From Homalodisca vitripennis (taxonomy: Eukaryota; Arthropoda; Insecta; Hemiptera; Cicadellidae): a stretch of 64,000 nt of DNA. The stretch spans positions 104,655,001-104,719,000 of the forward strand of contig NC_060207.1 in assembly GCF_021130785.1 (NCBI RefSeq). The letters are read 5' to 3'. Both the position numbers and the translations under genes were made by a program. Under the pieces are notes generated by a model. That model made no database searches. It worked only from the letters and a program-made list of their open reading frames with translations, and had not been told where the DNA came from. The stretch's first letter is position 1. Every line of letters starts with the position of its first letter. Shown piece by piece: positions 46,301 to 59,545 of this stretch.

Positions 46301-49163
46301 ACCAACAGAATGTTGCGTTGTGTCCTGTAAACTGTACTTCTACGACACATGGCCACCAGAACGTGCTGTGAACAGTAGTGAGATTTCTATATTTTATCTT
46401 ATCTGTGGTCTTAACCTTATGGCCAATGGTAAATACGAGCGCATTACCATAAATGTTATATTATCGTAAGTAAACTCTTTATAAACTCTTTACAGAACTC
46501 ATGAATGTCAGTTACTTGCATGTATACAAGTTTGCATGCAATAAAAAGTGTGCCAAAGATGAGATCCGTGAAGATAGTATTTATTGAACTTTGTAGAAGC
46601 ACGCAAGTTTCTGAGAGGGAATTTCATTGTGACTGTTAGCACATGAACTTACATAGGAAAACACAACTGTATTAAACTTACTTGTACTTGGATCAATTCA
46701 ATATTCATGTACGCTACTAAACTGCTTAGTCATATTTATGCAGATTTTATGCGAGGTAGCAATACAGTTCTCTGCTCCTAACTTTTTTAATAAAGAAAAT
46801 AAAGCAAAAACTTTGAGGTGCTTTGATTAGCACCAACACCCGTGCTCCTGAATGTGTAGTTAGTTGCAACAAGTTTTTTAAGTAATACAAGTTATATGAA
46901 GTATTTATTAATATTTTACCTCTTTCCACAAAAAGAGAGAATGGGATATAACTAAAAATTAAAAATAACATACATATATTTTGGAAGAATTATTAATAAA
47001 CGAGGTGAAAAATAAAATCCAACACCATTTATAACTGTGTTTTATTCAACCGATTATTCATTGGCAGTAGTTAAACATTTTTATGTTTTCTATATTTTAG
47101 ACCAAATAAACAAAATCTTTCTTTTTCGTAACTATTAGAATAACGAAAATAAAAATATGGGATTGTGTATAAAGGTGTATGTTTGTTCCATATGATGGGT
47201 GGTTGTTTTGTTCCAATGTGGGTGACAAAGATGTAATTCAACTATTTCAAACACTACCTCCTTCCAATAAATGTGCAATAACTATATCAATCACGCTTGT
47301 TCCAAAGTACGTCCAGAGTTGTACGCCCTAAGAAGTCTCATGAAGATCTGCCAGACAAACGTAGGCTACTGAATATTGGATATAAGATAATAATTGTACG
47401 GGGAATAATGAGGACTCTAGGAGATTATTTATTTTTATACAAAGGAAATAAAAGAAACATATAAAATTAACGTGGTAACTAACATCTAGAATTTCTGGTT
47501 TACACTGCACTAAAACATTGCTTACGCATTCGTAAATACAAGTTAATGTTGAAATTTGTTTACGTTGAATATTTAGAGGGCTCTCTATTTACAGAGATGC
47601 CAAAATATTTCTAGAATATAATTGTGTAAGCATTGTTTTAACAAAATGTGAACACGAGAACTTAGCTTAGTATGTTAGTTTTGACACCGGCCGCGTAAGA
47701 CTAAGAACTAATATTAGTGGACGGTAATCGAATTGCCTTGAGAGAATTAAGTACCTTTCCTAATGTATATAGTATAATGTATCACGTCAACTAAGATAAT
47801 TTATGTTCTATTTAGATATGGACTTAAAGTAGAAAGAAATATTCATAATCATAATGTATAGAATAAAAAAATTAAATCAAGCCTTCAGAGCTTCATAAAA
47901 ATTTAATAATTTTTTTTAATGCCTCATTAAAGCTATTGGCAGAATATTAAACGTTATAATAGGAATGTATATAAAATAGCAATAATCTAAATGTATATAA
48001 AACAAATTTATTTAGTCTCTTGTTTACAGTGTTGAATAATCTATAAAATACTGATTAAGATATATCTTTAAGGATTAAATTATTTGAAATTGATGAGACA
48101 GGACGCGGCACAGTTAATGAAGTACATTGATATTTTCTCTGAGACAAATACTTCAGATGTTTCCCAGTCAGTCAAGTTCTGAGCTCGTGTCGTGTATGTA
48201 CTTGTAACTTGATACGTAGTGTCAACACAAACAGAACATTATTTGATGTAGGAACGATCTGTTGATGTCACATTTTCAGATTCACTCTTTGTAACTTGAT
48301 ATAATTCTCTCATAGCTTTGCAGTGCATTCAAATAGATTACGTAATAAACCCATGCATAGTTCTATTTTTGCTCTACAACGCTCAAGTATATGCAGAAAT
48401 TAATAACATTTGTGTAACATTTTTCAACCATACTAAATATTAAAGAGATAACTATAAGAGATAAAGAGATTAAATTGGTTGACTCACCACAAATATTGAA
48501 TGTTTGTGTACAACATTAAAAAGGTAGCTCTAACAATAATAGTATCGTGTAGTATTTAGAAGAATAAATAAACAGATATTCCTATTTGTAGTAGTAATTT
48601 GTATGTTAAATTTTTTTAGTTAATAAATTTGTTTTTATAACTACTAAATGTGTGTTGTGAGAAACAGTTATTATTATTATTTTGCAGCTAAATTGTTTGA
48701 TTGGAGCAATATTTCATATCACAGGACACTTACAACATGTCTATCTGGAACACCTGTTCAGAGCGCGACCCTATGGCAAAGCCTATTACTAATACTGATG
48801 TGACTTAGGACAATACTGGTGAATTCTGTTCACTGATCCACCTTAGAGAAAATTCTAGGATTCGGTTATCTTTCCATTGAACATGTACGGTCCACATACA
48901 GATAAAATTGTGATGCAGCAATGGAATGTAATCTACTTATAATCTATTATATTTACGTGATATACATCATGCAAAATATTTCGTGATTTTATATGATTTT
49001 ATATTTTAAATATCGTTATCATAAAAATGAACAATAGTAAATAATGACTTAAAATAAAACTAACCACAGAAAAAGTAAAAATTCTAAATTGTTGATTTTT
49101 TAAAGTTTTTAAATTGTTGTTGATAATATCTGAGGTTATTAATCAAATAATAATTTATATCTT
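43347..49163. other. Non-coding AT-rich DNA; one 10-bp inverted repeat
   Basis: Nearly 6 kb without a supported gene or array. CAGTTTACAG at 46283-46292 and CTGTAAACTG at 46325-46334 form a perfect inverted repeat with a 32-base loop. Short open frames on the minus strand (44775-44960, 46747-46971, 47328-47510) have background composition. Confidence 0.5.
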
Positions 49164-49645
49164 ACTAGCTGATTCCCGCGGCTTCGCACGCTCTACGTAA
49201 GCTTTGCCCGTGTATGTGCACTTCTGGTACGAGTCAATTAGATTTCCAACGCCGATGTATAGTTTGCCTTGTTGCCACGACCAAGAAAGTGGCTGTATAT
49301 TTATAGCTATTGTACACGTACCTTTATTTTATTATAAAGTAGTCTAACACTCAAGCTTTAAGTTCAACCAGAAATTTGTCTTAAAGAGAACTTCCCCATC
49401 ATAACTTAGCGCATTCAAATAGTATTTGGTTATTTAATATACACAACTGTCAGGTAATTGCAGTTAATAATGTGCAGGCGCTTTAAAGACTATTATCTTT
49501 TACAGCGTCATTTGGTGGCTAGTTACAATGTACAATGGGCATAGCATATAAACCTTCTCCGTGGAAAAATACATATACATACAAATTTTCATAATGATCG
49601 TTCAAATAGTTCACGATTCCATTAAGGACAAACACACAAACATTC

Positions 49646-49706
<61 letters not shown>

Positions 49707-50010
49707 TTACAATTTTCGATATCTTGAAGCTCTGAAAACAATTTTTCTAGACTAAGATAGGGTATTTTCAACCTCAGCCTCTAAAATATTTACGATTTAT
49801 AAACTAGGAGTAAGCTTGTTTTTTTCTTATAATAACATGCTACAAGAAGCTAAGCGACCCGAGCCTGACAACTCTAATAGATGATTTCCGGTTTTGCGCG
49901 CACTTCTGGTTCGAAAGAATTATATTTCCGGTACCAAAATTGAGTTTGTCTTGTTGTTCCGATCAAGGAAATATATTATATACATACATACTAATAAGAA
50001 GCCTACTTTG
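49164..50010 (+). mobile_element. Compound dispersed repeat, copies with CCGCGGCTTCGC start
   Basis: ACTAGCTGATTCCCGCGGCT then TCGCACGC opens the first unit at 49164, followed by CACTTCTGGTACGAG and TAGTTTGCCTTGTTGCCACG and ACCAAGAAAG. A second, diverged unit at about 49890-49985 repeats these blocks (GCGCACTTCTGGTTCGA, GAGTTTGTCTTGTTGTTCCG, ATCAAGGAAA). The blocks match those at 16945-17246. No protein coding capacity. An AT microsatellite interrupts it. Confidence 0.6.
49649..49704. repeat. (TA)n microsatellite
   Basis: About 28 TA dinucleotides. A 64-codon frame reading through it is not a gene. Confidence 0.97.
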
Positions 50011-50569
50011 GAACCTGCCCTCCCTCCTTGTAACTATTTCCAGTGTAAGGGATGAAGTGAAGAATCCAGTTCTGCCTTGCTATTTAATAGACCAATTTTT
50101 GTGGTAAATCTCTCCGCCGTGGAGACAAACCCAAAGGAATATCTTCTTCGGACCAGTTCATTTAATTTTTCTAAACCAAAATAGAAATGAAGCCTATTCA
50201 ATAAACTATTGTAATATAAAGGAAAAGAAATTTAAGAGAAAGGGAATAAAGCATAAATCTGTACTGTTATATCCACCAATTGTCTCGGTTTAGAGTTGAG
50301 ATAAAGATTAGTCTGATATTTGATATCAGTACAAATTTATTTCTAGAAGATGCAACTTTCGAGTAGATTTTACCCTTTTGATAGTAAGTTATGTTTCAGA
50401 CCGGATACGTTAATATTACTTATAATTAACTTATGTTTATTTATTTTAAATATGGTAATTGCTAATTATGGACGCTAGGTTTCATCGAGTAGACTCTAAT
50501 TTTTATCCACTTCGCTCACTATTTATATTTTATTCTGTATAATATTTATCTAGTTATATTTATAGTAAA

Positions 50570-51000
50570 ACTAGTTGTCCGCGGCTTTATGCTTGATTTC
50601 CAATGTAATAGCGATAACGTCATAGGCATATTATTTTTAAGCGGCATATTAAATACTTCTGAAAATAAATGAAGATCACTGGAGATATTCCGATCTCCTG
50701 ATCTATTTCAAAATAATTGGACTTAAAGTTTAAAGAACACTGGTTTGGAGACCTGAAGTTGGAGAGTGAGTAAACTTTTTTAAGTACCAATAAAATACTA
50801 CTTTGATTCATAATAATAATATGGTAGGGATTGCCGATTGCCTTCTTATCGGCATATATATCATATCCGGCACCCTAGGCGATTGCCTTGATGTCCCAAT
50901 CAAGAAAGTATAAAGTATACTACATACGTTGCTCCGTAATGTCCACTGTCCAGTCAAAAAGCGAAGTCTTCCTACCATTATAACTTACTTCTGAAATTAC
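50570..51000 (+). mobile_element. Compound dispersed repeat, further diverged copy
   Basis: ACTAGTTGTCCGCGGCTTTA at 50570 is the start block again; GCCTTGATGTCCCAATCAAG followed by AAAGTATA near 50890 is a decayed version of the TTGTTGCCACGACCAAG block. Confidence 0.5.
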
Positions 51001-51099
51001 TTACTGCATTCATATAGATCAGCGAAAACGTAATGTAGTTATTCTAGTGGTTGATGTTCATACACAAAATTTCGATTTTGTCTGTTAGGAGCATAAGTT

Positions 51100-51790
51100 A
51101 CATGGGCTAAATTTCATTATTCTAGGCTATCGGGAAGTTGAAAAAGTAGTTTTTCTAGGGGTTATAATCCCATTTAAACTTCTATAAATGATTGATCTTA
51201 ATGAAAATGCGTTTATTTTTGTATGTAAGTGATGAGGCACGTGATTGACAATTTTTAGCTATCTGGCCATCGGGAAAATGCAAAACAATGACATAGCGGC
51301 TGCAACCCAATTTCAACAAATCTGTGCGGTCGATCTTCTTAAAAAAAAAACTTTATTAGATTCAAGTGATGTACATTTGGGTCAAATTGACCTTAGCAGT
51401 GCATTGGGAAGTTGGAAAAACAAAAGTATAGTTCTTCTAAGGGTGGCAACCTCATCTCTATCTTTATCGGGGGTTGATCTACATTGAAAATCTTTACAAT
51501 GTCTGTTGAGAACATTAGGTACGTATATATAAATTGTATCGTGCTAGGACATCGCAAAGTTAAAAATAAAATTATAGTTCTTCTAGGGGTTGCAACACCA
51601 TTTAATCCTCTATGGATGGTTGATCTTAATGTGAATACTTGCTTTCTAGTTAAGTCATAAGGTTTTTGTTTGTTAATTTTAACCTTTCTAGGGCATCCAG
51701 AAGTTGATAAACAACGTATTGTCATTTGTGGTTTGCAAATCCATGTCAACCCCTATGGACGTTTGCTCTTTATAACAATGTTTTATAAGC
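51100..51790 (+). repeat. Diverged tandem units of about 145 bp
   Basis: Five blocks start near 51120, 51262, 51400, 51543 and 51690 with TCGGGAAGTTGAAAAA-like sequence, then a TTCTAGGGGTTGCAAC element, then CTCTATGGATGGTTGATCTT. The frames at 51245-51487 (plus) and 51393-51749 (minus) fall within them and are not genes. The wording resembles insect retroposon 3' regions, and it follows directly on the compound dispersed repeat, so it is probably part of the same family. Confidence 0.6.
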
Positions 51791-54700
51791 CATGAGGCAT
51801 AGAAGTGCCAAATTTCAACTTATGTGTCGACAAGTTAGAGAATTGGGCTGTGATATTATTTAAAGAGACTCATATACGAATAAAGATACCACTTAACTAA
51901 TGTGTTCAGAACAGAATTTATAAAACAAAAAAGTGTATTGTTTTATCATTGAGAATATAGTTTGATGATTAGCATTATATAAGTAATAAAGAACAATAGC
52001 TTTAAAACTATTGAAATATTATCTGTTATTAACATTAGACGCCTTTTACAAGGTATTGAAAAGATTACAAAATTTACAAAGATTTCAATAGAGATTATTT
52101 AATCTAAATACTACATATAGATAATTATAGCATTATTGTGTATTAAAACAGACGTCTATACGATGGAACAGTCAACATACTATAACTAAATATGTACCTT
52201 ATTTCATAAAGTAATTGGGAAGGTCATTCATTAATATTATAGGAAGGACAATAAAGACAATTCTCCTCTGTAATTAAGAGTACAATTAAATCAGGAGCTG
52301 CATTAAACTCAATTTTAGACTCGTCTACTCCGTTGCTCTCTAAAAGTTCAAGGATATTCATAATAGCTTTAATTTATAAGTATTCATTAGTTTTGCCTTG
52401 ATTGTGCACCTGGTAGTAATTACAAAAAGTAGTAAGAAATCTAATGCAAGACATTGTCTTAAATATTACAGTATGGTTTATTAGTCCAAAGTGTGTTCAT
52501 GTTTCATCATGTTTGTTATTTCATTTGATGTAAACACAAGAAAATTCTATAATATAAACATAAACATTAATTCACAGTAGAAAATTTCAAATATAACACG
52601 CTGTGAAGAACTGAAGTATTGCAATTGTTGAATATTAGGAAATAGGATGTACATTCTTATATTTCTAGGCCTATAAGCTCTTATGTTGACCAAAATCTCT
52701 AAATGAGCATGATTTCTCAGATAATATAGAATTATTTGAGAAGAATGCATATTTTGCATGCCGCACTTTTGTCCCAAGTTAGTTTTGACACCTCACAGTG
52801 ATATGTACGACTATTAATTTTTAAACTTACTTTATTAAACATTGTAGTCTGCGTTTGTTTAATAACAATCTTAGTGATCGATTAGGAATCCGGATTTATT
52901 ACTATATATATAAAGAATCATATACATGGTGATTGTAAAGTAAGTTGCATCCCCTCTTAACTGTTTTGTTGGTTTAGATACATAAAATCTTTTTGCAGCA
53001 ACCTTACTAGCTTCCTAGGGCTACACTAATAATGATAGTTTTCAAATTTTTGACCCTCAAGGGAATGGTGGGGGGGGGGGCAACTCAAGATTTTCAAATA
53101 ACATTTATAATCCTGTAACATATCATTTTAAAGGTCTTGGTTAGTCAATACAAAATACACTTATAACAGTTAAATCGGACTACCCTACAATGGGAGCCCT
53201 AAACTTATAATGTTCAAAAGTAAGATGCACCCCCTCACTTGTTTATTATTGTAGATATGTGAAATATACTTTCTTAACTTTACACTTTCTTCGATTAAAA
53301 ACTATTTCGTTGGTTAAATTTATTTATGTAATTTTGGTTAAGAGTAAGGGTTAATTTTGTACACAACTAATAAGGAATATTCATGTTTTTCCTAAAAGTG
53401 ACCATGAAAATTATAGTGTTTGAGGTTTTTGTTTGAAGACCAAGAACACTTTCATTGCAAAATTACTTTGTACAGTGCATGCAGTGACAAATCAATCAGT
53501 TTAAATTACAAGTTTACATCGATTTGCATTTTTGAATCGTAATTAACTGCTGAGTGGTTATGTGCATATTTTACAAAATTGCTTAATATTATTGCGTCAA
53601 AGATAATAAATGTTGACTTCCGGTACTTGCTAAGCAAACGACCGATGAACAACAATTCACTGCATTATGTTGCTATCTAATAAATCAGTAAACTATGACT
53701 GATAGTTGATCGTTATCTAACTTGTATATGCAGCTCTCATACATCGGATTGGAATAACTGGAATTACTGATTTATCTGACCGGAGCTTTTCAATTACTGT
53801 GGATGTGTATTGACAGATATCAAACAATTTGATCTTACAATGCTAATGATCTTAATGGGTTTCTATCAATGTGACGCTCTCCCTAATTGTAGTCTAATAA
53901 TATTTATAGGTAATTAATTTTGCTCATGTATTCATTCTTTCACACAAGTGTATGCAATGGTATTGTTAAAACTACGTTGATTACGCTATTCGACTAACAT
54001 TTTTAAACGTTCTCGGCTTTGAAGCATGAGTTCCGGCACGATTATAAGTTGTGTCAGAAATAACTTCCAACAGAATCCTAACTTAAAATTGTTTATGGTT
54101 TTCTATAGTATACCTTTTCCGAGTTGGATTAAACGATGAAGCTTACTTCTTAGAACGCTGTAATAACTACCACCTAAGTCTGCGAGTACACACCTCATCG
54201 AAACTTTACTTACTGGAGACCCATCCTCAGTCAACACATTTTATACCGCCTTCCAGTAATAAGCTTCATCTGTAAAGGTGAGATAAAGAAGCTAGGCTTT
54301 GTCGTGAGTGGTTGAAGCTTACCTAACGAACAATAAATTATGTTTAATATGGCTTCTTTATCACAAGTTATTGAAAATTTTAAGCTATATTGTTTTTTTT
54401 ACTATTCCCAAGGTTTCTCCTACCCTCATTATTATTTTTCAATAAAGATAGCTGGAATAAAGAGAAGAGGGCATTTGACATTACAAAGGAATGAGTATAA
54501 TTCTGCACATATCAATAAGTCATTTAAAAAACAAATTACGAAAGTTCATTGTAAGAATGTGCAAAACATAGATCGAATTTAAAATGAAGGAGTTCCTAAT
54601 TAGCATATATTTCTTACATTGCAGAAGCGATACATAAACTAGGGAGTATATTAGGGACACACAATATTAAATGCCAGCTAAATATTGAAGAACTCTTTCA

Positions 54701-55040
54701 AACCAGTAAAATACACTATTGCAATGTATGCACTTGGTATAGGAAGTTCAATAAGGCTGAGGTTTAGCCTAGATTAGGTAGATCAAAGTGAGGAAAAACA
54801 TTAGAAACATAAAACGTCAATAAATTAAAAAAACAATAATGTAACAAAACTTTGACAAAACAAAAATACGTGCAAAAATCTATTGTTACTATTATTACAT
54901 TATTTAAAAATATTAAGAGAAACCTTACAAACAACCAACAAAGGGTAACTAAAACTAAAATTCAAAAACTAAAAAGTAAATAACTACAATAAACAACAAA
55001 CTGTAAAACTGACAAAGAACTGATAGCGTGTGATGATATA
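51791..55040. other. Non-coding DNA; TTGCATCCCC motif pair and an 11-base G run
   Basis: GTAAGTTGCATCCCCTC at 52940 and GTAAGATGCACCCCCTC at 53220 are near-identical, 280 bp apart, and between them at 53070-53080 lies G11 followed by CAACTCAAG, which resembles the same motif in the opposite orientation. They may mark a decayed element. No gene is supported; the 80-codon frame at 54340-54582 is lysine-rich without a domain. Confidence 0.4.
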
Positions 55041-55069
55041 GCCATATTAATTGATGTCATATTGGACAT

Positions 55070-55580
55070 ATATACAGGCAGATTGGCAGTGTCATTAAAA
55101 GACTGGTGACCAAAGATGGCTCTGTACAATCACCCTCTTTTAGTACATCTGTACAGGCAGACTGGCAGTTTTATTACAAATCTGGTGACCAAAGATGGCT
55201 CTTTCAGTAAATCTGTACAGGCAGATTAGCAGTTTCAATAAAAGTCTGGTGACCAAAGATGGCTCTGTACAATCACCCTCTACATCTTAGTACATCTGTA
55301 CAGGCAGACTGGCAGTTTTATTACAAATCAGGTGACCAAAGATGGCTCTGTACAATCACCCTCTTTTAGTACATCTGTGCAGGCAGACTGGCAGTTTTAT
55401 TACAAATCTGGTGACCAAAGATGGCTCTTTCAGTAAATCTGTACAGGCAGATTAACAGTTTCATTAAAAGTCTGGTAACCAAAGATGGCTCTGTACAATC
55501 ACCCTCTTTTAGTACATTTGTACAAGCAGATTAGCAGTTTCGGTTAAAAGTTTGGTAGCTAAACATGGCTCTGGAAGAAA
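55070..55580. repeat. Higher-order tandem repeat, three-unit period of about 224 bp
   Basis: CAGGCAGA recurs at 55075, 55154, 55218, 55301, 55380, 55444 and (as CAAGCAGA) 55523, giving spacings of 79, 64, 83, 79, 64, 79. The 64-bp units lack the TGTACAATCACCCTCTTTTA insert present in the longer ones. Units 1-3 and 4-6 therefore form two copies of a long-short-long trimer with a seventh diverged unit. All share CTGGTGACCAAAGATGGCTC. Confidence 0.95.
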
Positions 55581-56746
55581 GGCTGGTACATGTAAAGAAT
55601 GTAACTGAACTAGTAATATTTCGACGTAAATGTATGTATTAATAGTATATGTAGCTGTAATAATAATTGTGTGCATAATGTATGATTAAATTAAAAAGAC
55701 TCTTTAGATTTTGATTCCATTTCCATAGTTACAGATTTATGATTGGTTAAAATAATAAAATACTGGTGTAAAAGTTGAGTAAAAAATGATATTAAAATTA
55801 GGATCTAGATGCTCCAACACAATAATTCAATTTGATCAGAGCGACTACAATGTCTTCTGTGAAGGAGAGTAGGGTTTGTGTCTTACTGTCAATTTGGTCT
55901 GGGTTTGGTCTTTCATGATGAGGACGTGAGTTCGTTACGTAAATTATTAAATAATATGTATCCTGACTTTTGAATTATTATATAGTAAAAAAATAATTGT
56001 CTTGTTAGTTTAATAGTTTTTATGGTGGTTCAATAGTTTTTGGTTGGATATTTTTTATTGCAATCATAAACCTTTATGTTAACTTTCCTGAAAGAAACAA
56101 TAAAATGTTTTTTGTATCTCTCTATTAAAAATTACGGGCACTTAAATTAGAAGTTTTTTGTAGCTTTGCAATCTGGTCCAAATACCTATGACTAAAGATA
56201 AATATTTTAATTGTTCAGAATGCATATGCTGTATGATCTATAACTGTAAGAAGTTACCTTTTTAATGAAAAGTGATTTTTGAAAATAACTTTTTCTTAAA
56301 TTAAATATTACTTAAGGAACCTCCCATAAATAAAAACTGTTGTGGCCTCTGGCCGTTATTCGTATAGTACATATTGTAAAAAAATACTTATAAATTGAAT
56401 AGTTTTACATTGGAACTTATTTAGTATGTTCCTAAATATTGCCTCAAATGTCTTTAAGTTTCAAGTAGAATAATAAAATGTATTTCAATGTTTTAATTAA
56501 AAATGTCCTTAATAATAAGTATTAGCACATAATAGCGTCACTTATCTTAAATAGATGTACATAAAAACTTTGAAATAAAATGTATCCCAATCGAAAACGG
56601 GTTACCCAAGTATAGTTATTCAGTGACAGAAAAATATAGTTAACGCCGTAAATTGTAAACCAATCATTGGACGCTGTGGAAAGATACGGAGGTAATAAAG
56701 ACTTGCTAATAACTCCTTGGTCAGGACACTAATAAGGATATTACAG
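55581..56746. other. Non-coding DNA, nothing recognised
   Basis: No supported gene, repeat or RNA. Confidence 0.5.
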
Positions 56747-56971
56747 CTATCGCGAGGAAGGGATATCTTGTACTATTATCTGGAGGAATGAGATGAAATA
56801 AATGAAATTCTTTACGTGACTTCTAGGAAGCCGGCTAATTAGAGCAGCTAAACTTAAACACTGTTGTTGAGAGAGCGCGTCTATTTTATTGTAGGCGCAA
56901 CGCTTTAAATTACAAAATCCTGATAGCACATCGTCGTCGTATTCACTGATTTTATTTGCAAGTCCTATCAT
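56747..56971 (-). other. Open frame, weak candidate exon
   Basis: A 74-codon minus-strand frame. The first 52 residues (MIGLANKISEYDDDVL, later LKRCAYNKIDALS and CLSLAALISRLPRSH) have a mixed, protein-like composition and then change to phenylalanine- and isoleucine-rich background at VKNFIYFISF. A GTAAAG just after the codon for the last histidine could be a splice donor, and CACTATGATAG near the start could be an acceptor. No family is recognised and no partner exon is found, so this may well be chance. Confidence 0.2.
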
Positions 56972-57879
56972 AGTGTGAAATGTGAAAGTTTTATTTTCTA
57001 TATTACGTTATTCTGTGAATGTATAGTAATGCTGTCATCATTGTTGTACCATTAATAACTACTTGCTGTTATTTGGACCGCGTCTCACTGTTCTTATCTC
57101 CGTGACTCACTGTTTTATTAAGAGGTATTTGTTATTGCTTTACCTTATTAGGAAATAAAATAATACATACACAAAACACACACATACATTTATAATTGTA
57201 TTTAAAAATAATCAAAGGAAATATTTACTGATATATAATATATGTTCTGATGTAAAATGGATGTAATTAAAATCAGGGAATTAAACAATCAGGGGCCAAA
57301 AATAAGATTAAAATAATCAGTATGTTCTGGATATCCCAGGAAAGTTTGGCTGGTTCGTACCTCCAAGTTAAACATACTACACTAGGTACAGCAAACCGAT
57401 GTTTCACCGAAACCTGGGCAACCCTCTGGATGTCACATGGGCATACAAAATAAGAATCGGTTATATACTAAATTTTTTACAAAACAATTTAGCAACAAAT
57501 TGGAAAATGTTTTAAAATTTAAATTAGATATTGATGTATATAAAGTTCAAGTTTACTGAAGCTCTTCTATTATTATTAAAGGGTATAAGATCAGGATAGT
57601 ACCCAGTTAATGAATCTAACACACTATCACTTTTAATGGTGGGGTAAGGTGCAACAGGATGTAACAGAGAATTATTTTCAGTCCATTAGCTAATTCGTCT
57701 TTCGAGTATTGCAATAAAAAAAATTCTGATTCAAATTACTTAATAAGTTATTTAAATAATTTCCGAAGACAAATAGGAGTTTGCAATTTTGTAGTGAGGT
57801 TGCATTCAAAACAGTACTGTTTTCTAAATATTATGGATATAGATATTGTTATTCAAAATTAAAATCTAAAATCAATACC

Positions 57880-57889
<10 letters not shown>
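56972..57889. other. Non-coding DNA, nothing recognised
   Basis: No supported gene, repeat or RNA. Confidence 0.5.

Positions 57890-57911
<22 letters not shown>
57890..57911. repeat. (AAT)n microsatellite
   Basis: Seven AAT triplets; the poly-asparagine frame at 57781-57993 that reads through it is not a gene. Confidence 0.9.
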
Positions 57912-57913
<2 letters not shown>

Positions 57914-58579
57914 TATTTCAATACTTACATTATGACAGTTGTCATCTATCCCATACAAAGCCTATAATAATTTCGAAATTAAGTACTTCATAGTTGGAGG
58001 TTAAGGGAAACAACAACAATAATATTATCATAGATGAGAAAGTGCCTTTGTTTGTTTGTTTGTTTTACGCCCCACTGGCCTTTAAAGCAGCGAAAAATCC
58101 CATCTTGGTCTCTAAAGTTGTTTAATATTAATTGAATGAGCCTCTCAAATGTAATGAATTGTTCTGTGTAAACACGGTTTATTATTTTCAATTTGCTTAC
58201 ATTTATAGTGTGTAAATTGTCAAAAGAGCAACCATAATTTTCCAAACAGATTTAAATTTCAGTGATTAGATAAGTACTAATCTACTTTACAAAATGTCCT
58301 AAAACATAAGAAGGTAAGAATTTTACTGCGAAGACTACGTTTGACGCAGCCGAGAAGAACCATCCTAGATGAAATTTCACAGGACTATACTTTTGAACTA
58401 ATGTACCATCCCACCTCTAAATGTTCTAAAAAAAAACTTGTACTGTACATTTATAAACTGATATAAAACCATCTTAGTTCTCTTTTGACAGAAGTAGTCT
58501 TCTCTGATATGTGGTATATATTTTCTTGATCCGGAAACAAAACAAAATCAACTATGGAACAAAACATACTAAGAACAAA

Positions 58580-59060
58580 GTAAATTAAAATTACCATAAT
58601 TATAAACCTATTGGCGTATTTTTTTGGTCATGGCAACAAGGCAAACTCAATATAGTTATATACGTGCATAGTCTACTAATTTTCGTGCAAAGGAGCGGTT
58701 AACTGCTATCAGTGCAGATATAAGAGACAATGTAATCTAACTTTTACTTCACATTTAAAGACTGTTATGAAACCTAAATTAGTTTTCATTAGACAAAAGT
58801 AGGCTTTTCAGAGTTATGTACGTATACATATTTTCTTGGTTGGGAAAAAGCAAAATTAGCTATGGAATAAAAAGATACTAAGATCGAAGTAAATTACAAT
58901 GACGACAAATATTAATTTTTTAACATATTTTACTGTTGGTGTGAAGAAGGCAAACTCAACATTGGCGTCGGAATTATAATTCACTCGAATCAGAAGTGGT
59001 CATAACAGATGCAAAACCTACGAAATTGCGTATGAAGCCGCGGGTAACTGCTAGTAAGAA
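58580..59060 (-). mobile_element. Compound dispersed repeat, two minus-strand units
   Basis: Read on the minus strand, ACTAGCAGTTACCCGCGGCT with TCATACGC lies at 59028-59055 and a diverged second start (GATAGCAGTTAACCGCTCC) at 58687-58712. GAGTTTGCCTTGTTGCCATG and ACCAAAAAAATACGCC follow the second (58610-58655), and GTTGAGTTTGCCTTCTTCAC follows the first (58930-58955). The blocks are the same as at 49164-49290 but in the opposite orientation. Confidence 0.6.
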
Positions 59061-59139
59061 TAATAAAAGAATGGGTATCATAAAAAATAAATTTTTCGTC
59101 AGCTGTTATGTAGAATATCGAAAAGAAATATCATTTATA

Positions 59140-59240
59140 AAGGCGGAACACACATTTATTTCTTATTTAAATCGCCCAGATCACGGGTTCAGATCCCGGG
59201 GAGGTCCAAAAAATTTGTAATAATAATAATAAATAAAAAA
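59140..59240 (+). repeat. tRNA-derived SINE-like fragment with A-rich tail
   Basis: CGGGTTCAGATCCCG at 59184-59198 has a B box (GGTTCAGATCC) inside a 4-bp T-stem, followed by GGAGGTCC and an AAT-rich tail to 59240. No convincing A box or acceptor arm precedes it, so it is a truncated SINE head rather than a tRNA gene. The 74-codon frame at 58996-59220 crosses it and is spurious. Confidence 0.5.
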
Positions 59241-59379
59241 CCAGTGCACTTCGAAGCCGGCATAGCTGACGCTGAGGCCTTAATGAGAGAAAGAAAAAAA
59301 GGTTTTAACTCACTGCTGCCATCTATGACAATATTTAGATAGTACTATTTGTTATTAATATATGAATCATATTATATGA

Positions 59380-59381
<2 letters not shown>

Positions 59382-59440
<59 letters not shown>
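59382..59440. repeat. (TA)n microsatellite
   Basis: About 29 uninterrupted TA dinucleotides followed by TGTGCATGCA. Confidence 0.97.
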
Positions 59441-59442
<2 letters not shown>

Positions 59443-59545
59443 CATGCAGAAAGTTGTTCGTGTAAATAAAAATTAATGTGACATTGCGTGTGCAATATCA
59501 GATGTCAAAATATTTCCTATCTTTACATGGGATAGTCAATAACAT

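Noticed and set aside
51245..51749. Frames of 80 and 118 codons on opposite strands
   Set aside because: Both lie inside the diverged 145-bp units of a dispersed repeat.
59160..59220. tRNA gene
   Set aside because: Only the T arm and B box are present; no acceptor stem, D arm or anticodon arm can be folded.
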